Origin: Chitinophagaceae bacterium 26-R-25
GTDB taxonomy: Bacteria; Bacteroidota; Bacteroidia; Chitinophagales; Chitinophagaceae
Reading direction: 5' to 3'
Assembly: GCA_029906195.1 (NCBI GenBank)
Contig: JARWSJ010000002.1
Location: 682,001 to 746,000 of the forward strand
DNA length: 64,000 nt
Shown here: positions 44,362-53,500 of the stretch, piece after piece
How the letters are laid out: each line of letters opens with the position of its first letter
How positions within the stretch are numbered: the first letter of the stretch is position 1
Notes under the pieces: model-generated
What the model was told of the DNA's origin: nothing
The model's input: the letters and a program-made list of their open reading frames with translations, nothing else
Database searches by the model: none
Translations under genes and position numbers: made by a program

Positions 44362-44464
44362 CTTCAAAGCTTTCAGCTTTGAAGATGTATTCTGTCGCCT
44401 CTGGCGATGTGTTGTTGCCGGAGGCAACAGAATAGTCCTCCGAAGCTGGAAGCTTCGGAGAGCG
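44362..44464. repeat. Composite palindromic element: three hairpins
   Basis: CTTCAAAGCTTTCAGCTTTG (44362-44384) is a hairpin. ATTCTGTCGCCTCTGGCGA and TTGCCGGAGGCAACAGAAT (44390-44434) form an imperfect 19-bp palindrome. CTCCGAAGCTGGAAGCTTCG ends as a third hairpin. The second half matches 6430-6478. It lies between an AraC gene and an ABC ATPase gene on the same strand. Confidence 0.65.
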
Positions 44465-44475
44465 GCCACCGGCAA

Positions 44476-45453
44476 CTACAAATACCACACATCTCCCGCA
44501 GACAGCGTCAAATAAACAATGTCTCCTTCCCTGTAATGATTGTCAATTGTTTTTGCCGTGATAGTCGTTCCCGGAATAGTGATTGTTAATTCATGAAGGC
44601 TTCCTTCGAAACTTACTTTTTTTATAATGCCCTTAATGGCATCGCTGGTTTCTGCATTAACGATTTTAAAGCTTTCCGGGCGGATCAAAAGATTGCTTCC
44701 CGCCAAAATGAATTTTCCAAAAATGCCTGCATTGTCTGCCGGTATTAAGTTGTAAGAACCGAAAAGTCCCGCTACATATTCATTGATCGGGTGTTTGTAA
44801 ATTTCCTGTGGTGTTCCCTGTTGCGCGATTTTGCCCTGTTTCAATACAATGATCTCATCTGCCCATGAAAGTGTGTCGAAGGGATCGTGCGAGCAAATGA
44901 TACAAGAGGTGCCTAAATGTTCCTGAATATCTTTGATGACTTTTTTTAGCGTGTTTTTATGAATGAGATCAAGATTGGAAAACGGTTCATCGAGCAATAA
45001 AAGTCGCGGTGAAGAAATGAGCAATCTCGCCATTGCAATGCGTTGTTTTTCCCCGCCCGAAAGCTTGTCAGTTCTGCGTTTAAGCAAATGGCTTATTTCG
45101 CAGATATCAAACAATCTGTTGGCTTCGTCATCAGGTAGCTCGTTTGCGTAAGACAATAATTCTTCTACTCTGTAATTGTTAAGTAACTCATAGTGCTGCG
45201 ACAGGTAGGCGATACCAGCATGTCCGGGAATTAATTTTTCCGCAGGTCCTTCCACACGGATGCCTTCAAAATAAACGTTACCCTGATCTGGTTGTGAAAG
45301 TCCGGCGATCGATTTGAGTAGTGTGCTTTTTCCAGATCCTGTCTCGCCTGCAATGGCAATGTTTTGCGTTTTGTTTTGCGAAAAACTTACACCATTCAAA
45401 ACATCACTGGTTTCAATGCGTTTGCAGATATCTGTTACTTGTAAAAAGGTCAT
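44476..45453 (-). CDS. ABC transporter ATP-binding protein (PotA/FbpC type), orphan
   Basis: A 325-residue ATPase of the iron/polyamine/molybdate importer class. Walker A is GETGSGKST (36-44), the ABC signature is LSGGEKQRIAMARLL, Walker B is LLLLDEPFSNLD and the switch His is in IICSHDPFD. After about 235 the C-terminal TOBE-like segment has LLIRPESFKIV and GIIKKVSFEGSLHELTITI. No permease or binding-protein gene is within the window, so the substrate is unknown. It is the only gene between two repeat elements on its strand. Confidence 0.85.
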   Translation of the reverse strand: MTFLQVTDICKRIETSDVLNGVSFSQNKTQNIAIAGETGSGKSTLLKSIAGLSQPDQGNVYFEGIRVEGPAEKLIPGHAGIAYLSQHYELLNNYRVEELLSYANELPDDEANRLFDICEISHLLKRRTDKLSGGEKQRIAMARLLISSPRLLLLDEPFSNLDLIHKNTLKKVIKDIQEHLGTSCIICSHDPFDTLSWADEIIVLKQGKIAQQGTPQEIYKHPINEYVAGLFGSYNLIPADNAGIFGKFILAGSNLLIRPESFKIVNAETSDAIKGIIKKVSFEGSLHELTITIPGTTITAKTIDNHYREGDIVYLTLSAGDVWYL

Positions 45454-45488
45454 CGTTCAGGATTTGGAGGCGTGAAAGTACGAAGAAA

Positions 45489-45677
45489 TTGAAAGTTGAA
45501 AATTGAAAGTTGAAAATGGGAAAAGAACGCAGATTGTCGTGATTGTCATGATTAATGGTGATTTCAATGAAATGTTCAGCAAGTCTCAAATTATGATCTT
45601 GACAAATCATGAAAATCGTGATAATCTGCGTTCCTTCTCACTTTTAATTTTCAACTTTCAACTTTCAATTTTCAACT
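45489..45677. repeat. Two nested palindromic elements (TTGAAAG outer, GAACGCAGATT inner)
   Basis: The outer arms 45489-45520 (TTGAAAGTTGAAAATTGAAA) and 45639-45677 (TTTCAACTTTCAATTTTCAA) are inverted. Inside them, 45525-45556 (GAACGCAGATTGTCGTGATT) is inverted against 45601-45633 (GAAAATCGTGATAATCTGCG). The inner element is the same family as 24933-25006. One family has inserted inside another. Confidence 0.8.
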
Positions 45678-45691
45678 GCTTATATTGCAGT

Positions 45692-46489
45692 ATGAATTTT
45701 TCTGAACCAGAAATAAGAACGGTTAATGTAACGCGTTATGTGACGCCGTTGCGTGAGGGCGGTTCGCTGCCTGCCATTGCTGAGGCGGACGACGGATTTA
45801 AGTATGTGCTTAAATTTCGCGGGGCAGGACAGGGAGTGAAAGCGTTGGTGGCAGAATTGATGGGTGGAGAAATTGCAAGGGCGCTTGGATTGAGAATGCC
45901 AGAAATAGTTTTTGCCAATCTTGACACAGCGTTCGGCCGCACAGAACCGGATGAGGAAATACAGGACTTGTTGAAAGCCAGTGTGGGATTGAATCTTGCC
46001 ATACATTATTTGTCGGGCGCCATCACATATGATCCGGTGGTGACAAAGCTTGATCCATTATTGGCTTCGCAAATTGTGTGGATGGATTGTCTGTTGACCA
46101 ATGTTGACCGTACTGCACGAAACACCAATATGCTGATGTGGCACCATGAACTTTGGTTGATCGATCATGGGGCGTCCTTATATTTTCATCATTCATGGAG
46201 CAATTGGGAGGAGCAGGCAGTGAGGCCATTTGCAATGGTGAAGGATCATGTACTACTGCCGCAGGCAAGTGAATTGGAGAAAGTAGATGAAAAGTTCCGT
46301 GAGATATTAACGAGCGACCGTATTCAGTCAATCGTTAATACCGTGCCCGATGAATGGCTACGTGGCTATGGAGAAAACATGACACCACAGGAAATCAAGC
46401 AGGTGTATGTACAATTTTTAACAACGCGTATCGCACAATCCAACGTTTTTGTAAAAGAAGCACAACATGCAAGAAAATCACTTATTTGA
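45692..46489 (+). CDS. HipA-like kinase
   Basis: A 265-residue protein resembling the C-terminal kinase of HipA, a Ser/Thr kinase of toxin-antitoxin systems. It has the Lys in DGFKYVLKFRGAG, a catalytic loop NVDRTARNTNML with Asp and Asn, and a DFG-like metal Asp in WLIDHGASLYF. The HipA N-terminal subdomain is absent. The start at 45692 avoids upstream repeat sequence that happens to be open in frame. The next gene, a DUF3037 protein, overlaps it by 23 bases. No HipB-like antitoxin is near, so the toxin role is unproven. Confidence 0.78.
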   Translation: MNFSEPEIRTVNVTRYVTPLREGGSLPAIAEADDGFKYVLKFRGAGQGVKALVAELMGGEIARALGLRMPEIVFANLDTAFGRTEPDEEIQDLLKASVGLNLAIHYLSGAITYDPVVTKLDPLLASQIVWMDCLLTNVDRTARNTNMLMWHHELWLIDHGASLYFHHSWSNWEEQAVRPFAMVKDHVLLPQASELEKVDEKFREILTSDRIQSIVNTVPDEWLRGYGENMTPQEIKQVYVQFLTTRIAQSNVFVKEAQHARKSLI

Positions 46490-46850
46490 GTACGCCGTTA
46501 TACGTGTAGTGCCTCGCGTAGAGCGTGAAGAATTTCTGAACGTTGGGATCGTGCTGTACTGTCGTAAACCGGTTTTTTTAGAAACGATTTATGCGCTCGA
46601 CGAAGAACGTCTTCGTGCATTACACGCAGATATTGATATTGACCAGCTGCGTGAATATCTGAAAGCTTTTGCATTGATCGCCGCGGGAGATATTAACGGC
46701 GGTCCGATTGCAAAACTAGATGTGGCTTCACGTTTCCGCTGGCTTACTGCAACACGCAGCACCATTATTCAAACTTCTAAAGTACATCCGGGCTTTTGTG
46801 CAGAACCGCAGAAGGCGGCGAGGAAGTTGTTTGAAGAGTTTGTGATGTGA
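46467..46850 (+). CDS. DUF3037 protein
   Basis: A 127-residue protein of DUF3037. Typical blocks are FEYAVIRVVPRVEREEFLNV and GIVLYCR, then a Cys-containing C-terminal region (HPGFCAEPQKAARKLF). No function is known for the family. Its start lies 23 bases inside the HipA-like gene, so translation is coupled. The two families are often neighbours in bacteria. A role as modulator of the kinase is inference. Confidence 0.8.
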   Translation: MQENHLFEYAVIRVVPRVEREEFLNVGIVLYCRKPVFLETIYALDEERLRALHADIDIDQLREYLKAFALIAAGDINGGPIAKLDVASRFRWLTATRSTIIQTSKVHPGFCAEPQKAARKLFEEFVM

Positions 46851-46851
46851 T

Positions 46852-47105
46852 AACCGCAAAGATTACCACTAAGACACTAAGGGCCTTCACTAAGGGGTCT
46901 TTTAACCACAGAGTTAGCGGAGGTTTTTTTCACAGAGGAAAGGAGGACGTGTTGGATTAGACTTGACAGGGTTTAAAAAAACAGTCAGGTATATGTCGCA
47001 GAGTATTCCGCGTTTTCTCCAGCTGATAGTGAGTTGCATTTTATCAAAGTGATATGTCTCCTTCTCTCTGTGGAAAAAAAACTCATTTCCTCTGTGGTTA
47101 AAAAC
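46852..47105. repeat. Composite of CCACTAAG and ACCACAGAG repeat families
   Basis: A single arm ACCACTAAGACACTAAGGGC (46862-46893) is followed by the paired family TTAACCACAGAGTTAGCGGA (46901-46951), whose complement TTTCCTCTGTGGTTAAAAAC ends at 47105. The interior, 46952-47050, is AT-rich and carries no ORF I can support. Confidence 0.6.
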
Positions 47106-47126
47106 AGGCGCGTCGCGCTTTATAAC

Positions 47127-48062
47127 TTACTCCACTCGCAGACAACTCAAATCTTTATACGCCTTCGGAGTTATGCCTTCTACTTTTTTAAATAATCTCA
47201 CAAAATAATTTACATCGGAAAAACCGCAGCGGTAGCTTATTTCGGTAATGTTGAGGTTGCCGTAACTCAGCAGTTGTTTCGCAAGTTTTATTCTTTCGTT
47301 GTTGATGTAATCAAGTGGCGTAATGCCGAATTGCTGGCGGAACCATTTGAAGAAATCATTGCGGCTCATGTATGCTTTTCGGCTTAACGTATCAACGGCA
47401 ATTTTGCCTGTAAGGTTTTCGTGAATATAGTTGAGTATGTAATGAAGCCTTGTTCGATTGCTTGTTTCTGATGCTTCGCTAGCCGTTTGCACCAGGTGCT
47501 GACTTTGTACAAGTCTTATCAATAACTCTTTAAGGTTGAGGTCTGCGTAAATATTCTTGGCAGTATCGCTGCTGCTGCAAATGCGGATCAGTTTGTTGAT
47601 GATATCTGTGATATCTGTTTCGTTATTGAAGTGGTATTGATTAAACTGCAGTTTCCAGTTATGCTTAATGTCTGGATCGCTGTTGTAATGATTGTTTAAA
47701 TAGTCGAGTGTATCATTGATGTATTTGGAACCTATAGTGAGTGCTACACACTGTGTTGGATTAAGCTCTGACGCTTCAGGAAAATCAATTACCATGGGTT
47801 CGTTTCCAGCGGCGATTGCCGTTTCTCCGGGTAAGTAGGTGAATTCAGGTTTGTTAAAAAGATGCACGATCTTTTTCCCCCGTATCATACTGGTGATTAC
47901 AAAGTCATTGAATGTAAGTGGGACACGATAAGTTTCCTCGTAGCTTTCAAAAATATTCAGTTCGCAGTTGTTGAGATTGAACACACGCCTGTGCTCCACA
48001 AATGTTTGCAGCTCTTCGCGGGGAGTGAGGCTGATGGTGTTCAGATAATTACGACTGGGCAA
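47127..48062 (-). CDS. AraC-family transcriptional regulator
   Basis: A 311-residue regulator. The N-terminal AraC-binding-like domain (about 1-200) has the cupin-like strand pattern, for example FTYLPGETAIAAGNEPMVI. The C-terminal DNA-binding domain has the two helix-turn-helix motifs IAVDTLSRKAYMSRNDFFKW and ITEISYRCGFSDVNYFVRLF, ending FKKVEGITPKAYK. Target genes are unknown. Upstream lies a gap of about 470 bases with a small lipoprotein frame. Confidence 0.88.
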   Translation of the reverse strand: MPSRNYLNTISLTPREELQTFVEHRRVFNLNNCELNIFESYEETYRVPLTFNDFVITSMIRGKKIVHLFNKPEFTYLPGETAIAAGNEPMVIDFPEASELNPTQCVALTIGSKYINDTLDYLNNHYNSDPDIKHNWKLQFNQYHFNNETDITDIINKLIRICSSSDTAKNIYADLNLKELLIRLVQSQHLVQTASEASETSNRTRLHYILNYIHENLTGKIAVDTLSRKAYMSRNDFFKWFRQQFGITPLDYINNERIKLAKQLLSYGNLNITEISYRCGFSDVNYFVRLFKKVEGITPKAYKDLSCLRVE

Positions 48063-48342
48063 AACCGACCGTTTTTGGTTGTATCAAAATACTAAAAAAT
48101 AATCCAAGGCTAAAAAACTAAAGTACGATTGTGCTATAAATAAGTACTAAAGTGCAGTAGATAAAAAAAATAAAAGGGGAGTTTAGAGGTGTGTAGTGAT
48201 GGAAATAGTGGTAAGTGGGTAGCTCCGGCCTGTAACGAGATTTCGTGAAAAACCAGAGATGGCTGAATGATCATAGGCAAATAAAAGTGTGGCATTATTA
48301 CGTAGCAGGGACAAGACAGAATTTTTTCATTTTAATGAACAG

Positions 48343-48450
48343 GTGTCGGATAATGAAGAGCGGTGGCGAAAGCTGCTGCTCTTTCTTTTTATAGCGTTCT
48401 CATTTCTTCTAACCAATTGTTCTACAACTCCTTCAATACCTGTAAAATAA
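48343..48450 (+). CDS. Possible 35-residue small lipoprotein
   Basis: A short reading frame starting with GTG at 48343 (a second GTG is at 48289) encodes a charged start (MSDNEERWRKLL), then LLFLFIAFSFLLTNCSTTPS. It has the lipobox LTNC at 22-25 and ends IPVK before TAA. The charged start, hydrophobic stretch and Cys look like a genuine lipoprotein signal. No family is recognised. Its place in the 48063-48536 gap, between divergently transcribed genes, is compatible with a short stress peptide. The rest of the gap shows no other gene. Confidence 0.4.
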   Translation: MSDNEERWRKLLLFLFIAFSFLLTNCSTTPSIPVK

Positions 48451-48536
48451 AGACTTTCGACTGTTAATGAAAATGAGTATTTTCATGGACGTCAGGCTTT
48501 GCCATTAATTGAGAACTAACCCCAAAAATGTAAATT

Positions 48537-48992
48537 TTGAAATCAAAATTTATAAACCAACCATTTAACTTACTGCTTTTCGCAGCAACCCTGCTTTTTA
48601 TTGCATCTATTTTCATAAGAGATGAAACGGCTAATCTCCACTACAACGACGCTTATTATGTGCTTTCCCTTAAAATGATTTGTCTTTGCGGTGTGGTCTT
48701 CCTTGGCTTTTTCTGGTTTCTTTACAGGGCCACCAACAATTTTTTGTATTCACGCATACTCACCTGGCTGCATGTGGTGATAACTGTTGCCGCCATATTT
48801 CTTTTCCTTTCCGCATTGCAATCAAACAATGTAAACAGACCGAGTCGATACATTGATATTGTAGGCGTTGACACTATTGATCATAGATATGTAACCTCTA
48901 TCATCATTCTTATCTGTGCATTTATCATTGCTCAGTTCATTTACATGTTGAACATACTTTTTGGGTTGTCGTCACGGTCGTCGTTGGAATGA
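48537..48992 (+). CDS. Small integral membrane protein, function unknown
   Basis: A 151-residue protein starting with TTG (MKSKFINQPFNLLLFAATLLF). Four hydrophobic segments are visible at about 10-26, 45-64, 75-95 and 120-142. The first extramembrane loop carries HYNDAYYVLS, a pattern seen in small Bacteroidota membrane proteins. No family is assigned. A palindromic element follows directly at the stop codon. Confidence 0.6.
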   Translation: MKSKFINQPFNLLLFAATLLFIASIFIRDETANLHYNDAYYVLSLKMICLCGVVFLGFFWFLYRATNNFLYSRILTWLHVVITVAAIFLFLSALQSNNVNRPSRYIDIVGVDTIDHRYVTSIIILICAFIIAQFIYMLNILFGLSSRSSLE

Positions 48993-49137
48993 CTGAATAA
49001 CTGAATAACTGAGTAACTGAATAACTGAATGTTGCCGAATGCAGAACGCTAAACGCCTAACGCGGGCCTTGCGTTCAGCATTAAGCGTTGGGCGTTAAGC
49101 TCAGCTCAGTTATTCAGTTAATCAGTTATTCAGTTAC
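48990..49137. repeat. Nested palindromic element (ATAACTGA outer, AACGCCTAACGC inner), left of the OmpA gene
   Basis: The left arm ACTGAATAACTGAATAACTG starts at 48991 and is inverted against 49107-49137 (CAGTTATTCAGTTAATCAGT). The core 49041-49102 has AACGCTAAACGCCTAACGC and its inverse GCATTAAGCGTTGGGCGTTA. A similar composite in the same orientation lies at 50405-50499, on the other side of the OmpA gene. Confidence 0.78.
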
Positions 49138-49198
49138 TGCCTCCCCCGAACTATTTCCCCTTTTGGTTGTTAATCCCCCAACAACAAAAAAGCAATCT

Positions 49199-50404
49199 AT
49201 GGCCTTCAATTTACTGGATGCGGTAAAAAGCTATTTACCCGCGGATGTAATTTCCAAAGCTGCAAATTATTTAGGCGAGTCTGACAACAATATAGTGAGA
49301 GGCGTTGCTGCAACGGTGCCGCTTTCCTTGGCGGGTATTATTCAAAAAGCAGAAACAGGTGGAGCGGATGCAATTTTCAACTTTGCAAAACAGGCATTCA
49401 ATAGTGGCATTTTGCAAAATTTCGCGGGTTCATTCAGTCATGAAGGGGGCGGAATTCCATCACTTGCACCTGGTTTACTAACGGGCATTTTTGGCGATAA
49501 GTTTGGCAGCGTTGCGAATGCAGTGTCCGGTAACCTGGGTTTAAAAGGTTCTACTTCGTCGGCGTTGTTTGGTTCGATAGTACCACTTATATTGGGACTT
49601 TTAGGAAAACATGCTGCGGATAATAATTTGTCGGCGGGGAGTTTATCTTCGTTTTTATCTACTCAAAAAAATGCGGTGGTAGGTAGCGTACCGGCAGGTT
49701 TTGACATTACGAAGTTATTTGGCCTGCATAGTCCTGTGTCTCATCACGTGTCTTCGGGATCTGCAACTGTAGATCCACCAAAAAGTAATCTTGTTTATTG
49801 GGTCTTGCTTGGATTGTTTTTCTTGTGTATCATGTGGTGGCTTATGCGCAGCTGCAATGGTGAAAAACATGGTGAAACAGCAGTAACGGAAACGGTTGCT
49901 CATGAAGAAAAACATGACACTGCAACAACAACAGTGCCTGCTCATGAATCTCTGAAATTGATGTTACCGAATGGCGTGGAGATTGACGCGTACAAAGGTG
50001 GTATAGAAGATGAGTTGGTAGCATTTATAAAAGACTCCACAAAGATGGCTGGCAAGGAGAACTGGTTTGATTTTACTGAACTCAACTTTAAATTTGGAAC
50101 TGCGGAAATTGTTCCTGAGAGCCGCAAAGAAGTAGATAACATCGTACAGATATTAAAAGCATTTCCTAAAGTGAAGATAAAAGTGGGCGGCTATACTGAC
50201 AAAGTAGGTGACGAGACAGCAAACGTAAAATTATCTTACGACAGAGCAAACGCCGTTACCAAAGCTTTGCAGGATGCGGGTGTTGGCGCGCAGGTTGTAA
50301 AGGCTGAAGGATACGGCTCTAAATATGCGAAATACCCCGCCACTGCACCAGAAGAAGATCGTATTAAAGACAGGAGAGTAGCGGTGAGCGTGAGGGAGAA
50401 ATAG
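49199..50404 (+). CDS. DUF937-OmpA fusion protein
   Basis: A 401-residue protein. The start at 49199 (MAFNLLDAVKSYLPADVISK) gives the DUF937/YidB-like N-terminus (about 1-170). One membrane segment lies at about 201-217 (WVLLGLFFLCIMWWLM) and a Glu/His/Thr-rich linker follows. The C-terminal OmpA peptidoglycan-binding domain (about 285-401) has LNFKFGTAEIVPESRKEVDN and VKIKVGGYTDKVG...RANAV, with the typical Asp and Arg that bind diaminopimelate. It should sit in the inner membrane facing peptidoglycan. It is followed by the large CHAT gene after 119 bases, and composite repeats flank it on both sides. Confidence 0.85.
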   Translation: MAFNLLDAVKSYLPADVISKAANYLGESDNNIVRGVAATVPLSLAGIIQKAETGGADAIFNFAKQAFNSGILQNFAGSFSHEGGGIPSLAPGLLTGIFGDKFGSVANAVSGNLGLKGSTSSALFGSIVPLILGLLGKHAADNNLSAGSLSSFLSTQKNAVVGSVPAGFDITKLFGLHSPVSHHVSSGSATVDPPKSNLVYWVLLGLFFLCIMWWLMRSCNGEKHGETAVTETVAHEEKHDTATTTVPAHESLKLMLPNGVEIDAYKGGIEDELVAFIKDSTKMAGKENWFDFTELNFKFGTAEIVPESRKEVDNIVQILKAFPKVKIKVGGYTDKVGDETANVKLSYDRANAVTKALQDAGVGAQVVKAEGYGSKYAKYPATAPEEDRIKDRRVAVSVREK

Positions 50405-50499
50405 CTGAATGTGGCCTAACGCTAAACGCCTAACGCCTAACGCTGGTCTTGCGTTCAGCGTTAGGCATTGGGCATTAAGCTCAACTCATTTATTCAATT
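50405..50499. repeat. AACGCCTAACGC / ATTCA composite, right of the OmpA gene
   Basis: CTAACGCTAAACGCCTAACG and its inverse (GCGTTAGGCATTGGGCATTA) are followed by CTCAACTCATTTATTCAATT. It is the counterpart of 49041-49137 in the same orientation with scattered changes. It overlaps the stop codon region of the OmpA gene. Confidence 0.7.
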
Positions 50500-50523
50500 A
50501 TTATATACCAAATACAACCCATT

Positions 50524-53500
50524 GTGACCCAACTAAATCCAAAGCAGCTAATTGTTAAGGGTGAGCAAAAGAGTGCCGGTGCTTCTTCAATAAAGGGTGC
50601 TGAATTGAAAGCCAGCTATCAGATAGGCGCAGCTACAAGAGGCACACAGGAAAGCCATGCCATAGATCTGGACAACCCAGATCATTTGCTGGAATTTGTG
50701 TTTGACGATGACTCCAGCTGGATGTGCGATGCTGCTACTTTGCACGAATTGTTTCCCGATGTAAATATTCCCAACAGAGCCGGAGAGTTTGTAGTGCCCA
50801 CTGCCATTGCAAATGTAGACAGCGAAAGAGGCATCGTAGGACAGGCCGCGTTGAAGTTGCTCAATGTGTTTGTGAAGAAGTCTGTTCCGGATGGAGTAAA
50901 ATCAATTGCAGAAAGACTGGAAGATAAATTAGTAGGAAAAACGGAAGGACTGTGTGTGTTCAATAGCGATTTTTCTTTGGGAAAATATCAGCCGGATGAT
51001 AAGGCCTCTGATTCACCGTACCTGTTGTTTATACATGGAACCAACTCCAACACTGTAGGCGCTTACCAGAAGTTTAAGGGCTCGCAGGTTTGGGATTTCA
51101 TGCAGAGCAGTTATAAAAAGGTATTGGCCTTTGAACATCGCACACTTACAAAAAGTCCTTTACGCAATGTGCTTGATTTGGTGAAGCAATTGCCTATCGA
51201 AGCAAACCTGCATGTGATCAGTCATTCACGCGGTGGTTTGTTGGGAGATATTCTTTGCCGCTATTCAAAAGAGGATGACAAAAGTTTTCTCGGATTTATT
51301 GATGAGCATATACGCCTGCTAAAAATTGAAGGCAGGGAAGATGATATTAATTGCATTAAAGAACTGGATAGGGAATTTGGCAAAAGAAAGATCAAGGTTA
51401 AGAAATTTATTCGCGTTGCATGTCCCGCTGCAGGAACAAGACTTGCTTCAAAACGACTCGACAATATTTTCAACGCCTTTTTTAATTTGTTGGGTGGTGC
51501 TGCAAATCCCGTTGCAGACATTTTGAAAGAGCTCGTTGCAGAGACTGTAAAAACAAAAGATGATGTAAATGCATTACCGGGTATAGAAGCGATGAGTCCC
51601 GATTCACCTTTTCTAAAAGTATTGAATGACAGAAGCGACAATGCTGCCATTGGTGGCGGCTCGCTGGCAGTAATTTCAGGAAATGGAAAAATCGGACTTA
51701 GTGTAAAAAGCTTTGGTGTCATTTTAGGGAAATTATTTTTTGGTCAAAGAAATGATCTTGTGGTGAACACCGATTCGATGTACCTGGGCACACGCAGGAA
51801 TGGCAATATTCAATATTTCTTTGACCAGGGCGGCGATGTCAATCACTTCAACTATTTCTTCAACGCCAAAACCCGGGCGGCTATCAGTGAAGCGCTAAAG
51901 GCTGATGATGGCGTTGTTATTCCCGGCTTTACAAGTGTGAACCAGTATGACGTTCCTGCGAGTGACAGGGCATTCCTCGGTATCGAACATGGCGAACTTC
52001 CTCCTTATCCGAATGTGCCAACAGGCAACAAACCAATTGTTGTTTTGCTGCCCGGCATCATGGGTTCCAATCTTTCCAAGGGAAAAGATAAAGTGTGGCT
52101 AAATTATGGCGCCTCTTTGCTGGGCGGATTGTTCAGGATGGAAAGGCTTGATGACAATTCGATCACAGCTACTTCGCTCATCGCTACTTCTTATAAACAA
52201 TTGGCAACTCGTTTGTCGCACAACTACGATGTAGTGGTGTATCCTTTTGATTGGAGAAAACAATTGAACGACTGCGCAAATGATTTTAATGATAAAATAG
52301 TTGAGCTGCTTAAATTTAATCAGCCAATAAAAATAATAGCACACTCGATGGGCGGCCTGCTGGTGCGTGATTTTATTATCAATCACAACGACACATGGAC
52401 GAAACTGAACGCATCATCAGGCTTCAGGTTGCTGTATCTTGGATCTCCGCTGGGTGGCTCTTACAGAATACTCACTGTTTTGTTTGGCAATGATTCCATT
52501 ATCAACTCGCTTAATATGCTTGACATGAAGCATACTAAGAAAGAATTGCTAACAATGTTCTCCTCCTTTCCCGGAATACTGAGCCTGTTGCCACTTACAA
52601 CTGATGATAAAAATGATTTCGGGAAATTGGATACATGGAAAAAAATGGCCGATGCATTGGGTGATGGTGACTGGCCGCTACCATCAAAGGACCTGCTGGA
52701 CACTTTTACAAAGTACAGGGATAACATAGTTGCAAAGACGGATGATATTGATTACAGCAACATTGTTTACATCGCGGGTAAAGACAAAGCTACGCCCTGC
52801 GGCTATTTCAACGATACTATTCCTCCGAGAACAGAACTTGTTTTTTTAAGTACAGGTGAAGGCGATCAGAGTGTGACATGGGAACTTGGTATTCCTAAAA
52901 AGCTCGACAAGAAACAGGTGTATTATGTGGGCGTATCTCACGGCGCATTGGCAAACGAACCCAAAATATTTGATGGCATTGAACAAATTCTTGCCAAAGG
53001 TTCTACCACTGCATTGACCAATGAAAGGCCGGTTGTGAGAGGCAGTGAGCAACAATTTCGCATGCCTGTTGTACACAATTTTGATCTTTCTGAAAGAGGT
53101 GTCTCAAATACAATACTTGGCATTTCCGGTGAGAATGTACAGCAACCCAGCCAGGTGCCTTTATCAATATCCATCAGTTGCGGTTGCCTAGACTACGCAT
53201 CGTACCATGTACTTGCAGGACACTTTTTGAACGACGGCATTTTATACGCTGAAGCTGCGATCAACAATGCGCTGGACAACAACCTGGTGAAGAGGCATAC
53301 ACTTGGTATTTATCCCGGAGACATTGGAACAAACACCATTGTGAGTGGCAATGAAGAGACTGATAGAATTTCCGGTGCCATCATAGTTGGTCTTGGTGAG
53401 CCGGGAAAACTTACTCCATACCTTCTTACAACAACAGTAGAAAAGGGCATTCTTAAGCATCTGCTAAACATCAATAACAAGAAGCTCGGGAAGATCGAAA

